A program made the position numbers and the translations under genes. A stretch of DNA of 64,000 bases, from the NCBI GenBank assembly GCA_938083195.1, contig CALKCK010000015.1, positions 202,555 to 266,554 on the forward strand, given 5' to 3'. Source of the stretch: an uncultured Pirellulaceae bacterium (GTDB lineage: Bacteria > Planctomycetota > Planctomycetia > Pirellulales > Pirellulaceae). Every line of letters starts with the position of its first letter. Positions within the stretch are counted from its first letter, which is position 1. Positions 8,420 through 18,425 of this stretch are shown piece by piece. The notes beneath the pieces were generated by a model, which saw nothing but the letters and a program-made list of their open reading frames with translations, was not told the DNA's origin and did not search any database.

Positions 8420-10051
8420 TTGTTTGCTTTACGGCGAATTCGTTATCAAATGTACTTTGGTGTGACCACGCTCCTGGTCATTATCACATTGCTATCGATC
8501 GTCAGTCTTCAAGGCGCCTCCAAATACCGCAACTTGACCAAAAGCATCAATCAGCGGTCGACTGAAATACCACTTGCAATTGAACTAGGCATCGCCGTCA
8601 GTGACCTGCGCTCTCAATTGTGGGACGCTCAACGCAAACAACAAGAAATTCAAGAATATTGGCTAGACATTAAGCCTCAACCAGGAGAGAGAGATCCGCT
8701 ATGGCAGATCAACCTTGAGGCAAAAATTCAGAGAACCGAAGAGGCTTTCAAGAACTATCAGAACAAACTCAATAACGGCAGGGAGTTTGATCAAGGCATT
8801 ACGACAACGCAAGAAGAGAAAAACAACCTCGAAAAATTCAAGGAAAAACTCGATGTCGTCAAGGATAATGTCAACAGCCACAACGACGTTTTTGAATCCT
8901 CCGACAACTTCGATGTAATCGAAACGAATCTCACTGAATTACAGGATCTATACATTCAATTCCCAGGCAGCATGCAGCAGCGAATGGAATCTTTTTCAGA
9001 AGACGCTCGCACCGAGTATCGAGCTTGGATGACGATCAGTGGCCTGGCTGGCTTAGCGGCGTTTGGAATGACAGCATTCTTAATTTCGCGATTTCAATGT
9101 CGCATTATAAAACCATTAGAAAAGTTGGTTGAGGGCGCACGGCATGTCACCGCTGGGAATTACGATTTTCGAATCAAACTCAAATCCAATGATGAAATTA
9201 CTGAATTGGCCGATGCCATGAACGCCACAACCGAGAGTTTTCAATCAATTAAATCTGACTTGAATCAACAAGTCAGCCAGCGAACTCGCGAAGTTGTCCG
9301 CAGCGAAAAAATGGCGAGCGTAGGTTTCCTCGCCGCAGGGGTAGCCCACGAGATAAACAACCCTCTCGCCTCCATCGCATGGTCTGCAGAATCACTGGAA
9401 ACAAGAATTCAGGACATTTTAAATCCATCCGAGGATGCCCGTCAGAGTGATATCGATTCTGAAATCGAAGACATGAAGAAATACCTTCGCCGCATTCAAG
9501 ACGAAGCATTTCGTTGCAAGGGAATCACAGCGGGGCTTCTCGATTTCTCAAGAATGGGAGATGCACAAAAATCGGATGTCAACCTTTCCCAAATCATTCA
9601 TTCTGTCGTCAACATTGTAAAACCGCTAAGCAAGTATCGAAACCGAGAAATCGTTGTGGACGCTGACGTTTCCATTTTTGCACTTGGAAATGAGCAGGAA
9701 ATCAAACAAGTAGCGTTAAATTTAATCACCAATGCGCTCGGTTGTGTAGAAGAAAATGGAAGAGTTCAAATCCGGCTGAAGCAAGAAGATAACTTTGCCG
9801 AACTGATCGTGACTGACAATGGATGCGGGATGACCCCCGAAGTTCAGAAACACCTTTTTGAACCTTTCTTTACGCGACGCCGAAACGGGCAGGGCACTGG
9901 GCTTGGCCTATCCATTACCTACCAAATCATTGAAGAGCATGGTGGAAAAATCATTGCTCACAGCGATGGACCGGGCTTCGGCTCGGAATTCAGAGTCTGC
10001 TTGCCACTGGCAAAATCAGAATCTGCGAAACATAAAACAACTGCAGCTTGA
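8420..10051 (+). CDS. Membrane sensor histidine kinase (NtrB/AtoS-like)
   Basis: A 543-residue sensor kinase. TM1 is at about 13-30, a roughly 170-residue helical extracytoplasmic sensor follows, TM2 is near 203-223, then a HAMP domain (KPLEKLVEGARHVTAGNYDF). The H box is AAGVAHEINNPLASIA with the phospho-accepting His 310; the catalytic ATPase has the N box LNLITNAL, G1 DNGCGM, F box FEPFFTRR and G2 GTGLGLSI. The start is TTG 8420 with a TCTGGAG ribosome binding site. The response regulator gene follows immediately, so the pair forms one two-component system of the NtrB-NtrC kind. The signal is unknown. Confidence 0.93.
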   Translation: MFALRRIRYQMYFGVTTLLVIITLLSIVSLQGASKYRNLTKSINQRSTEIPLAIELGIAVSDLRSQLWDAQRKQQEIQEYWLDIKPQPGERDPLWQINLEAKIQRTEEAFKNYQNKLNNGREFDQGITTTQEEKNNLEKFKEKLDVVKDNVNSHNDVFESSDNFDVIETNLTELQDLYIQFPGSMQQRMESFSEDARTEYRAWMTISGLAGLAAFGMTAFLISRFQCRIIKPLEKLVEGARHVTAGNYDFRIKLKSNDEITELADAMNATTESFQSIKSDLNQQVSQRTREVVRSEKMASVGFLAAGVAHEINNPLASIAWSAESLETRIQDILNPSEDARQSDIDSEIEDMKKYLRRIQDEAFRCKGITAGLLDFSRMGDAQKSDVNLSQIIHSVVNIVKPLSKYRNREIVVDADVSIFALGNEQEIKQVALNLITNALGCVEENGRVQIRLKQEDNFAELIVTDNGCGMTPEVQKHLFEPFFTRRRNGQGTGLGLSITYQIIEEHGGKIIAHSDGPGFGSEFRVCLPLAKSESAKHKTTAA

Positions 10052-10068
10052 TAATATTGAGAAAAACC

Positions 10069-11448
10069 TTGGCCAATCAAAAATCACTAAAAATACTATT
10101 CGCCGATGATGAACTCCATCTTCAGGAACTAATTGCGGCGGAACTCCCGAGAATGGGACATAGCGTCACCGTTTGCCCAGACGGGACGACGGCCGTCAGC
10201 GCACTGGAAAAAGACACCTTCGATTGCGTCATCGTCGATCTCGACATGCCTGGGCTCAATGGAATAGAGGTAATCCGTCGCACCAAAGAACTATCGCCCA
10301 CAACAGAAGCGATTGTACTCACGGGAAAAGGCTCAACAGAGTCAGCTGTCGACGCTCTTCGACTGGGGACGTTCGAGTACCTTCAAAAACCCTGCAAATT
10401 GGTCGATTTAAAAGCGATGCTGCAGCAAGTCGCACTACGGCGCGAGCTGAACAACAAAATTTACTCTCTCCAATTGCGTCTCGATCGCGTCGAAGGTGAG
10501 CCCAAGATGATTGGCAACCACCGATCAATGCAACGGGTGCGAGCACTCATTGAAAAAGTGGCTCCAACGGAATCAACGGTCCTCGTCGTTGGTGAAACTG
10601 GAACGGGAAAAGAACTCGCAGCTCGAGCAGTGCACGACCAAAGTAATCGCAGCGACTATCCCTTTGTAGCAATTAATTGTGGGGCACTTCCTGAAAATTT
10701 AATTGAAAGTGAACTGTTCGGCCATCGCAAAGGTGCTTTCACTGGCGCAGACGAACAAAGGAAAGGCCTTTTCGAAGTTGCCAATGGTGGCACGCTATTC
10801 CTCGATGAAATCGGTGAATTGCCTAAAGCAACCCAATCTACCTTGCTACGTGTTCTGGAATGCGGCGAAATCCGACGCGTTGGCGATAGCGAGGCATTTC
10901 AAGTCGATGTTCGCATCGTTTGCGCAACTCACCGAAATTTGCATAACATGGTAGCTGACGGAGAATTCAGACAGGATTTGATGTACCGCATCAATACATT
11001 CGAAGTCCAGCTTCCCGCTTTGCGTGATCGAGTCGAAGATATTCCGGAACTTGCCCACCACCTACTTGGGCGACATCGCCCGGAAGCTTCTCCCCAAAAC
11101 CGTTCGCTTCTCCAAGCGTTCGACCCCGCCGCACTAAAGATACTTCAATCTCATCGCTGGCCAGGTAATATTCGGGAACTTGCAAACGTCATTGAACACG
11201 CTTCCATTCTTTGCGACGGATTACCAGTCAAGGCAAACGATCTGCCAAAGTATTTCTCCCATGCTCCCTCAACTTCGATATCCGTCGCTGCGACTGGGAA
11301 ATCGCTAAGAGAAATCGAAATGGCAACCATTCACGCCACGCTCGATTCCTTTAATGGAAACAAAACAGCTGCCGCCCAACAACTGGGAATTAGCTTGAAA
11401 ACACTTTACAATAAGCTGAACAGTGAGGTCATCAACCGGGCCGCCTAG
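10069..11448 (+). CDS. NtrC-family sigma-54-dependent response regulator
   Basis: Receiver domain at residues 1-120 (acidic DDE at start, phospho-acceptor Asp57 in VDLDMPG, conserved Lys in YLQKPCK), AAA+ sigma-54 activator domain with Walker A GETGTGKE at 175-182, the sigma-54 contact loop GAFTGA at 222-227 and Walker B GGTLFLDEIG, then a Fis-type helix-turn-helix (KTAAAQQLGISLKTLYNKL) at the C-terminus. It should activate promoters read by RpoN after phosphorylation by the kinase upstream. The start is uncertain: TTG 10069 begins where the family does, but TTG 10048, overlapping the kinase stop by 4 bases, is also in frame. Confidence 0.93.
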   Translation: MANQKSLKILFADDELHLQELIAAELPRMGHSVTVCPDGTTAVSALEKDTFDCVIVDLDMPGLNGIEVIRRTKELSPTTEAIVLTGKGSTESAVDALRLGTFEYLQKPCKLVDLKAMLQQVALRRELNNKIYSLQLRLDRVEGEPKMIGNHRSMQRVRALIEKVAPTESTVLVVGETGTGKELAARAVHDQSNRSDYPFVAINCGALPENLIESELFGHRKGAFTGADEQRKGLFEVANGGTLFLDEIGELPKATQSTLLRVLECGEIRRVGDSEAFQVDVRIVCATHRNLHNMVADGEFRQDLMYRINTFEVQLPALRDRVEDIPELAHHLLGRHRPEASPQNRSLLQAFDPAALKILQSHRWPGNIRELANVIEHASILCDGLPVKANDLPKYFSHAPSTSISVAATGKSLREIEMATIHATLDSFNGNKTAAAQQLGISLKTLYNKLNSEVINRAA

Positions 11449-11477
11449 ACAGAGGGGCGGGTAGACAGAGGGGCGGG
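11446..11477. repeat. 16-bp perfect tandem duplication starting at a stop codon
   Basis: The unit TAGACAGAGGGGCGGG occurs twice in direct succession (11446-11461 and 11462-11477). The first three bases are the TAG stop of the sigma-54 regulator, so the duplication leaves the protein unchanged. Confidence 0.95.
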
Positions 11478-11485
11478 TAGCCTGA

Positions 11486-12619
11486 TTAAATCGTTAGGAC
11501 TCGATCGCGTCCAACAATCTCCCAACGGTCCACAGCCCTGCCATCGACAATCACATTAGCAAATTGATAAACAGCCGATGCAGGGCAAGCGTGCCGGGGA
11601 ATCGCGATTAAATGATCCCCGATCTTAAACTGATCTGCATCTGGTGTTTTGATGACTAGGTGCTCCTCGGAATGCATCAACTCCGTTACTGAACTCAACT
11701 CTGGAAATGCCAATCGCTCGCCAGCTGGCTGGTCTGCAGCACAGGCTTTGTGACCAACATCAAGCGTCAACTCATTTGCTCGGTTACAACTAATCACACG
11801 CGTTAGAATCGCCAGTGCCGGTTGAAATTTCATCTCTGGAAAACGCGTCGCCATATCATCATCATGGAAAACGGTTGTCCCAGGGCTCAATTCCAAATTG
11901 GGTTCTCCGTGCTCTGCTAAAATTGGAAAGGAACCAGTTCCAGCAGCCACAATTCGCGGGACTGGCAGACCACTTAATAACAGCTGATCACGAAATCGGA
12001 TTAGTTGCCCCCACCCCGCGTTAACGGCTCCCGTACGCTCAAGTAAATCGCTCTGCCGATTCTGTCCGTCGTACCAATGCAACCCACCAGCGATTATTAC
12101 GTCTGAACTATAAACCATCTCATACAACTCTATCGCCTGCGGACCGATTGAGATCCCTGTTCGATTCATTCCAGAATTCAAGTCCACCAACACACCTATC
12201 GAAATGCCAGAATCGCCGGACTCCTGAATAACACGAGATAACTGAGTCACAGCTCTGGGATGATCCACAAGAGTCGTAAATTCGACATTCGGATATTTTT
12301 GAGCCAACTGTACGACGCGTTGGAGGTTTGGCCCGACCAACTGATAGGCAATTAAAATATCTCGCACGCCCGCGTCGGCAAGCATTTCAGCTTCTGCAAT
12401 CGTGGCGCACTTATGACGCGTCACTCCAAGTTGCAACGCAATTTTAGCGACCTCTTGTGTTTTGTGCGTCTTACAATGCGGTCGAAGACGCTCGGGACCA
12501 CCGGCGACCCGAATCATCTCAACAAGGTTTTGCTCAACCAAATCACTAAAAATCAAAAGTCCGGGTGAAAATATCGAATCAGCATTTTCAATTCTGTAAA
12601 CTTCGGGCTTCCAATACAT
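11486..12619 (-). CDS. D-threonine aldolase / D-serine dehydratase-like PLP enzyme
   Basis: A 377-residue protein of the alanine-racemase-N plus D-serine dehydratase-like C-terminal family (PLP fold type III). The PLP lysine is in LRPHCKTHKT near residue 47-56, the barrel shows the LVDLNSGMNRTG and AGGLHWYDG blocks, and the C-terminal metal-binding region has the conserved HACPASAVY (His and Cys ligands). Members split D-threonine to glycine plus acetaldehyde or dehydrate D-serine; I cannot tell which. ATG 12619 has GAGG at correct spacing and is chosen over ATG 12631. It converges on the regulator gene. Confidence 0.88.
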   Translation of the reverse strand: MYWKPEVYRIENADSIFSPGLLIFSDLVEQNLVEMIRVAGGPERLRPHCKTHKTQEVAKIALQLGVTRHKCATIAEAEMLADAGVRDILIAYQLVGPNLQRVVQLAQKYPNVEFTTLVDHPRAVTQLSRVIQESGDSGISIGVLVDLNSGMNRTGISIGPQAIELYEMVYSSDVIIAGGLHWYDGQNRQSDLLERTGAVNAGWGQLIRFRDQLLLSGLPVPRIVAAGTGSFPILAEHGEPNLELSPGTTVFHDDDMATRFPEMKFQPALAILTRVISCNRANELTLDVGHKACAADQPAGERLAFPELSSVTELMHSEEHLVIKTPDADQFKIGDHLIAIPRHACPASAVYQFANVIVDGRAVDRWEIVGRDRVLTI

Positions 12620-12771
12620 ACTATTCCTCATCTGATGGCGATAGAAAACTAATCCTACACGGTTAATGCCCCATCTCCCCTTTGTGATACAGGAGAATGA
12701 GCTAAAATCGTTACTTCCACAATCCTCTGAGCAAACGCACCATCGGCGAATGCTACCTACGGAATACTATT

Positions 12772-14847
12772 ATGAACCAACGAAAGATTCTCGTCACGGC
12801 GGCCTTGCCCTATGCAAACGGCCCCATCCACCTCGGTCATCTCGTCGAGTATATCCAAACTGACATCTGGGTGCGCTTTCAAAAACTCAGAGGCCACCAT
12901 TGCCTATTTATGTGGGCCGACGATACCCATGGCACGGCAATTATGATTCGTGCCCGCAAAGAGGGGCGAAGTGAGGAGGAGGTAATTGCCGAAGCGAACG
13001 CAGAGCACCAACGTGATTTCGCTGGTTTTCAAATTCAGTATGACAACTACGGCAGTACCCACAGTGACGAGAACAAGAAACTCTGTGGTGAAGTCTGGCA
13101 ATCGATTCGAGACGCTGGCCTCGTCAAAGAAAAAGACGTCGATCAACTCTTCGACACCGAACAAGGTACCTTTTTAGCCGATCGCTTCGTTCGTGGAACA
13201 TGCCCAGAATGCAACGCCGAAGATCAGCCCGGTGACAATTGCAGCAAATGCGGCACTACCTACTCACCAGCCGAATTGACGAATCCCGTAAGTACACTTT
13301 CGGGCAGTACTCCGGAAATAAGAACTGCGAAGCATCTCTTTATCGAACTCGAACAGCTTCACGGATTCCTCGAAGACTGGACTCAAACTGGCGACCACCT
13401 TCAACCCGAAGTTGCCAATTACCTTAGAGGACACTTCCTTGGTGACCCCCAAAGCGCCGAAGGAGCCAAGCCACTAAGAGATTGGGACATTTCACGGCCC
13501 GCACCCTATTTCGGTTTTGAAATCCCAGACTGTCCCGATAATTATTGGTACGTTTGGTTCGACGCCCCCGTTGGCTACATTGCCTCCACACAACAATGGT
13601 GCGAACGCAACGGCGACACACTTGATAACTGGTGGAAAAACGATGCTGCTGAAATCCACCATTTCATCGGCAAGGACATTACTTATTTCCATACTCTATT
13701 CTGGCCGGGGATGCTGAAATCAGCTGGATACAGCCTCCCAACGAAAGTACACATTCACGGATTCCTGACCGTGAACGGTGAGAAAATGTCGAAAAGTGTC
13801 GGCACCGCTTTTAAAGCGAATACCTACCTCGATCACCTTCCTCCAGCAGCACTAAGATATTATTACGCTTCCAAACTGGGCTCGCGACTTGACGATATCG
13901 ATCTGAACTTCGATGAATTTATTTCCAAGGTTAACTCTGATCTCGTAGGTAAAGTCGTCAATCTTGCTTCGAGAAGTGCAAAATTCGTCAAAGACACCGG
14001 ACTCTCAAACAGCTACCCGGACGACGGTGGCTTATTTGAATCTGCAGCCAGTGCCGGCAATGAAATCGCAAATGCTTATGAGAATTGCGATTATAATAAG
14101 GCCATGCGGTTAATTCTCGAGCTCGCCGACAAAGCAAATCCTTTTGTCGAAAACGCCGAACCTTGGAATCTCCGAAAGGACCCCGCAAAATCCCAAGAAC
14201 TGCAGGACGTTTGCACCATCGCCCTTAATCTGTTCCGCCAATTGGTGATTTACCTCTCCCCAGTCCTTCCGGATCTTGCGGAAAAAACAGGCGAACTATT
14301 AAACGACCCGCTGCTCCACTGGGACCAATCGCAAACACCGTTGACTGGCAGTTCAGTCGCTAAATTTAAACACATGATGAAACGAATCGAAGAGAAAGAC
14401 GTAAGAGCAATGGAAGAAGCAAGTAAAATTGAAGCTGAGCAAGAGGCTGCGCAAGTCGACAACCATTCGGAGCAGTTCGCGGACAGCGAACAGCCGATGA
14501 TCGACGAGCCAATGACCGATGAATGCACAATCGAAGATTTCATGAAGGTTGACCTCCGCGTTGCCAGAATCGTGAATGCCGAGCACGTCGAAGGGGCCCG
14601 AAAACTATTGAAGCTGACGTTGAGCCTCGGAGGCGATCACCGCAAACAAGTATTTGCCGGAATCAAAGCAGCCTACGAACCAGATCAATTGGTAGGTCGC
14701 CTGGTCGTGATGGTCGCGAACTTAAAACCACGTCAAATGAAATTTGGACTCAGCGAAGGAATGGTTTGCGCCTCGGGCCCGGGCGGAGAAGAGGTGTTTC
14801 TCTTGACCCCTGACGAAGGTTCTAAACCAGGACAACGAGTCCACTAA
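12772..14847 (+). CDS. metG: Methionyl-tRNA synthetase
   Basis: A 691-residue class I synthetase that charges tRNA-Met. The HIGH signature appears as HLGH (in [11 protein letters not shown]), the zinc knuckle as CPEC...CSKC in a short insertion near residue 144, and the second signature as KMSKS in [14 protein letters not shown]. The anticodon-binding helical domain follows. After a charged linker rich in Glu, the C-terminal 105 residues (from about 585) are a tRNA-binding OB fold of the EMAP/Trbp111 type, beginning [12 protein letters not shown]. This is the full-length, dimer-type MetRS architecture. It is probably monocistronic. Confidence 0.97.
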   Translation: MNQRKILVTAALPYANGPIHLGHLVEYIQTDIWVRFQKLRGHHCLFMWADDTHGTAIMIRARKEGRSEEEVIAEANAEHQRDFAGFQIQYDNYGSTHSDENKKLCGEVWQSIRDAGLVKEKDVDQLFDTEQGTFLADRFVRGTCPECNAEDQPGDNCSKCGTTYSPAELTNPVSTLSGSTPEIRTAKHLFIELEQLHGFLEDWTQTGDHLQPEVANYLRGHFLGDPQSAEGAKPLRDWDISRPAPYFGFEIPDCPDNYWYVWFDAPVGYIASTQQWCERNGDTLDNWWKNDAAEIHHFIGKDITYFHTLFWPGMLKSAGYSLPTKVHIHGFLTVNGEKMSKSVGTAFKANTYLDHLPPAALRYYYASKLGSRLDDIDLNFDEFISKVNSDLVGKVVNLASRSAKFVKDTGLSNSYPDDGGLFESAASAGNEIANAYENCDYNKAMRLILELADKANPFVENAEPWNLRKDPAKSQELQDVCTIALNLFRQLVIYLSPVLPDLAEKTGELLNDPLLHWDQSQTPLTGSSVAKFKHMMKRIEEKDVRAMEEASKIEAEQEAAQVDNHSEQFADSEQPMIDEPMTDECTIEDFMKVDLRVARIVNAEHVEGARKLLKLTLSLGGDHRKQVFAGIKAAYEPDQLVGRLVVMVANLKPRQMKFGLSEGMVCASGPGGEEVFLLTPDEGSKPGQRVH

Positions 14848-14919
14848 TCCCAAACTCGATTCTGATCGAATCAGATTCGTTGAGCGTAAATCCGTCCGCG
14901 TAACCAGCGATTGGTGTCG

Positions 14920-15726
14920 ATGAATTTACTCCAGAAAATAGCCGATCGTTTCATTCTCCAAGCGTCGACAAACCCAGTCGACGCGGGAGATTTAACCCGT
15001 CGCGTGATTGAGACTCCTTCTGGAAACATTGAGATCTGGGCAGCATTTCCAGAAAACGATCCGAACCTCGTGACCAACACGTTGCTTCTCAAATTCCCAG
15101 GAACCGGAGGGCGTGCAGAGCGAAGCAGTTCCCATCCCTCCGAGTTTTGGGGAAACCTCAAATGTACTTCGTGGACCATCAACCATCGCGGGTACGGCCA
15201 AAGCGATGGGCCTTCGTCACTCCAAAACTTTGTCGAAACTTGCGATTCCGTTTGGTCATCAGCAACGCGATTGTTTCCAGATCATCAAATCGTGCTCTAC
15301 GGCAATAGCCTTGGATGCCTTTCCGCTCTTTACCTCTCGTCGCGTCGTGGTGCTTCCGGACTCTACATGCGAAATCCACCGCCACTCGTTGAACTGATTT
15401 CGAGACGATTGAGATATAATTGGTGGAACTTCGGAATGGCTCGAATCATCGCCAAACAGATCCCAGATTGCCTCGACCCGCGAGAAAACGCCCAACAAAG
15501 TCATTGCCCAACCCTGCTAGTACAATCTGAATGCGATGGCTTAGTCCCTCCTCGATTTCAAGATTTAATTGCAAATTCCTATTCCGGCGAACTGCGAAAA
15601 CTAGTGTTAAACGGGGCAGATCATGGATCCCCTGTACCCGAACATCAATTCGAAGAATATATTGAATCGGTCGAGTGGCTCGGTCAACAGATTGCAAACT
15701 ATCAGCCACTTCTGAAAACCAGTTAA
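14920..15726 (+). CDS. Alpha/beta hydrolase
   Basis: A 268-residue cytoplasmic-looking alpha/beta hydrolase with no signal peptide. The oxyanion strand is LLLKFPGTGGRAE, the conserved INHRGYGQSDGPS follows, and the nucleophile elbow is YGNSLGC (Ser near 129). The acid and base are likely in LVQSECDGLVPPRF and the GADHGSPVP motif (His). It resembles BAAT/acyl-CoA thioester or serine aminopeptidase-like families; the substrate is unknown. ATG 14920 is preferred to the TTG at 14911. It lies 72 bases after metG on the same strand. Confidence 0.82.
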   Translation: MNLLQKIADRFILQASTNPVDAGDLTRRVIETPSGNIEIWAAFPENDPNLVTNTLLLKFPGTGGRAERSSSHPSEFWGNLKCTSWTINHRGYGQSDGPSSLQNFVETCDSVWSSATRLFPDHQIVLYGNSLGCLSALYLSSRRGASGLYMRNPPPLVELISRRLRYNWWNFGMARIIAKQIPDCLDPRENAQQSHCPTLLVQSECDGLVPPRFQDLIANSYSGELRKLVLNGADHGSPVPEHQFEEYIESVEWLGQQIANYQPLLKTS

Positions 15727-15791
15727 CTCTCTTTTTCAATTTTAGTCCTCTGCGCTTTTGCGAATCCATCGTCATCAGAATCGAGATAAAA

Positions 15792-16745
15792 ATGTCCATG
15801 AAATCTTTGACTTTTCAGCTTTTTTCGTTGTTTTTGATAATCGCGACTGCGGCAACCTCAACTGCCAACGGGCCTGACTCTTCCGAAGGAACAAAACATT
15901 CCTTCATAGGCTTTGGCAAAGCAACGGGGATCGTAATTGTCAATGAAGCGGAAAAGGTAGAATGGGAAATGAAGCTCCCGGCAAGCGATGGCTGGATGCT
16001 CAAATCGGGCAACATCCTCGCAGCAATCTATCCTTGTCAAAAATTCCCCAATGGGGGAGTTGCCGAAATCAATCGACAGACCAAAGAAATCGTTTGGGAA
16101 TACCAGGGGCAACAAAAGGAAATTAGCACAGTCCAACCGCTTGGGGACAACCGCTATCTCGTTACCGAACTCGGGAACGAACCGAGAGCCATTGTAATTA
16201 ACCAACAGGGAGACTTGCTCAGTACAACACCGCTCGACTGCCAAAAAGCAAATGCGCACATGCAGACACGCATGTTACGCATGCTGCCGAACGGAAATTA
16301 CATTGCCCCCCACTTGCTCGATTTTGCTGTCAAAGAATACCAGCCCATCAGCGGAAAAGTCGTGCGAGTATTTAAGACCGATGATCGAGGCAGAGACAAA
16401 CGTGATTGGCCTTTTACTGCCATTCGTCTCAAAAACGGTAACACTGTCATCGGTTGCACCAATGGTAACCGTGTAATTGAAGTCAATTCAGATGGGAAAA
16501 TAATTTGGAGTGTCGACAATGCAGATATCGGTGAAAATTTAATCTCAGATGCCTGTGGTGTTCAAAGATTACCCAATGGAAACACCGTAATCACGAGCTA
16601 CTACGCCAAAGGGGAACAGGTCAAATTAACGGAAGTCACACCAGACAAAAAAGTGGTGTGGCGGTTCAACGCTCTACCTTCGAGCTTTCACCACTTTCAG
16701 ATTTTGACCACCAATGGCAAATCTCTCTCCAACGCACTGCGATAA
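15792..16745 (+). CDS. Secreted beta-propeller protein (PQQ-like / arylsulfotransferase-like repeats)
   Basis: A 317-residue exported protein: an N-terminal signal peptide (SLTFQLFSLFLIIATAATSTA) is followed by about six blades of 40-45 residues with repeating LPNGNY, KNGNTVIGC and LPNGNTVIT turns alternating with strands ending in VEWEM, IVWEYQG, IIWSVDN and VVWRFN. This W-containing strand pattern is typical of PQQ-like and ASST-type propellers. No catalytic residues can be named. ATG 15792 follows a weak A-rich leader; a longer frame from 15675 starts inside the previous gene. Confidence 0.78.
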   Translation: MSMKSLTFQLFSLFLIIATAATSTANGPDSSEGTKHSFIGFGKATGIVIVNEAEKVEWEMKLPASDGWMLKSGNILAAIYPCQKFPNGGVAEINRQTKEIVWEYQGQQKEISTVQPLGDNRYLVTELGNEPRAIVINQQGDLLSTTPLDCQKANAHMQTRMLRMLPNGNYIAPHLLDFAVKEYQPISGKVVRVFKTDDRGRDKRDWPFTAIRLKNGNTVIGCTNGNRVIEVNSDGKIIWSVDNADIGENLISDACGVQRLPNGNTVITSYYAKGEQVKLTEVTPDKKVVWRFNALPSSFHHFQILTTNGKSLSNALR

Positions 16746-16771
16746 CAAACACGACTGCTTGGATTAACGGC

Positions 16772-18415
16772 TTAGATACTGGCGAGCTGTTTTAATTCGT
16801 CCATGATAGATGAATCGAACAGACAAAAGCTGAACTCTCGGGATGAGAGAATTTCGCTCGCACGTTTTTTCCCTGTACGGTCCGCACGCCGCTCTTTAAG
16901 CGAATCTACTCGAGGTTTAGCACAGGCCGCTAATTGCCGGTTCAATTTTTCAATTGCGACATGGCGCTCACGCGTCCTCGGAAAGGCCGATTCACCAAAT
17001 GCCCATGCTTGTTTTTGAGCAATTAAATTCGCAACCGACTCCGCTGGTTCTTGAATGAAACGCTCTGGATGAAATCTTATCTCACGAAGCTCTCGATCCA
17101 ATTCCGTCAATTCAGTTCTACTTACTAAATCGAATGAATTGGAGAGCTTCATGGTTGCGGTTAACGTCTGAAAATCGGGAAGTCTTACCTCAAAAAATCG
17201 TTGTGCAATTAAATTGGTCAACTCGTCGTATTTGGCACCACCAATCCCGTGTAGAAAGAGATCGCTTAAAATCAACCGAGAAAAAAGCGTAGTCGTCAAT
17301 GCTCGTGGCCTAATTAAAACACCTGTTTTTTTCAATTCACTTACTTGTCCATCAACATCCGCTAACGAACAAGTGAATTCCCAACCTGACAGATTGGATA
17401 ATAATACTTGGTCCTCTCGATAGCGCACATACAATCGCTGACGTCGACATTCAGCAACGCTCCAAATCCAGAAGGGAACCTCAATCCAGCCATCATGCTC
17501 TGCCAACTTAGGCACTGGATGAGACTCACTGCGAATCTGATGCGCATTCCGGTACTCATCTAGGACGGAATTATGAATCAACCGAAACTCATCGGCGGCT
17601 GAAAGAATAGACTTAAAGAAACAGGTAAAAGCAGAGGTTTCCGCTAAGTGGCTGATGGGAACTTCGAGAGTCCGCAAACCGTATTCACTTTCTAAACGAT
17701 GTCGCCCAGCAGCAACTAACTGGCCCAATCCGACAACCGGTTGATTGTTCAACCGCGAGGCCGCGACAATGACATGCCTCCACAAGTGATTGATTAGGCA
17801 AGCTGATTCACCCCGGCAAAAACGTTCGCTTAAACGTGCACCAAAACTCTCAAACAGTTTCCAGTCAATCACTGGGCGAGATTCGTAGGGAACCTCTTCA
17901 GCGAAGGCATCCATCGCAACACGCTCTAGCTGAGTCTCTTTCCAATTAGACGCCTGGTCAGGCACGCGGGGAAAACTCACCGACGGGTGGGAACAGAGAT
18001 CATTGTCGACAACAAGATTGACCGCCAACGCACTCTGGCGATCCCCCAATTCGGACAAGACAAAATTTTTATACCAAACGCCCGGATGGAACAGTTCAGG
18101 CTGATGCCCAGACATGATGATATTTTGGCTGGTAACCGATGGCAGATCATCGAGATAAACCCCGCTGTACGCGAGAGATCTGTCTATCAGTTCAGCCCGC
18201 CCCAATGCTTGGATTTCTTTCAACGGGCGGTCAAATCGCGTCGAGTGACCACTCGCAATCCGCCGAAGATTAGCCTGCCACAAATCATCCAATTTTGAAA
18301 GAAGGGGAATCTGAAGGGTCTCACCACTCAAAGATGGCGCCCGTAGTTTTTGGTAAACAAGCCCCCCGAGATCATTCAGTTTTTCGAATCCCTTACCTTG
18401 AATCAACGGATTCAC
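16772..18415 (-). CDS. BshC-like protein (bacillithiol cysteine-adding enzyme family)
   Basis: About 547 residues. The signature region is IMSGHQPELFHPGVWYKNFVL, in the place of the nucleotide-binding GQQ motif of BshC, and later RPRALTTTLFSRLIL plus LFLHGIGGAKYDE, in the place of the BshC GGPGEI block; length also fits (539 in B. subtilis). BshC adds cysteine to GlcN-malate to make bacillithiol, but these planctomycete homologues are divergent and the activity is unproven. GTG 18415 has AAGGGG at good spacing and removes the overlap with the glycosyltransferase gene; ATG 18478 would overlap it by 53 bases. Confidence 0.68.
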   Translation of the reverse strand: MNPLIQGKGFEKLNDLGGLVYQKLRAPSLSGETLQIPLLSKLDDLWQANLRRIASGHSTRFDRPLKEIQALGRAELIDRSLAYSGVYLDDLPSVTSQNIIMSGHQPELFHPGVWYKNFVLSELGDRQSALAVNLVVDNDLCSHPSVSFPRVPDQASNWKETQLERVAMDAFAEEVPYESRPVIDWKLFESFGARLSERFCRGESACLINHLWRHVIVAASRLNNQPVVGLGQLVAAGRHRLESEYGLRTLEVPISHLAETSAFTCFFKSILSAADEFRLIHNSVLDEYRNAHQIRSESHPVPKLAEHDGWIEVPFWIWSVAECRRQRLYVRYREDQVLLSNLSGWEFTCSLADVDGQVSELKKTGVLIRPRALTTTLFSRLILSDLFLHGIGGAKYDELTNLIAQRFFEVRLPDFQTLTATMKLSNSFDLVSRTELTELDRELREIRFHPERFIQEPAESVANLIAQKQAWAFGESAFPRTRERHVAIEKLNRQLAACAKPRVDSLKERRADRTGKKRASEILSSREFSFCLFDSSIMDELKQLASI

Positions 18416-18425
18416 TCCAATCCCC

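Noticed and set aside
14855..14878. TCTGAT/ATCAGA hairpin after metG
   Set aside because: Only six base pairs, a three-base loop and no T tract, so it was not called as a terminator.
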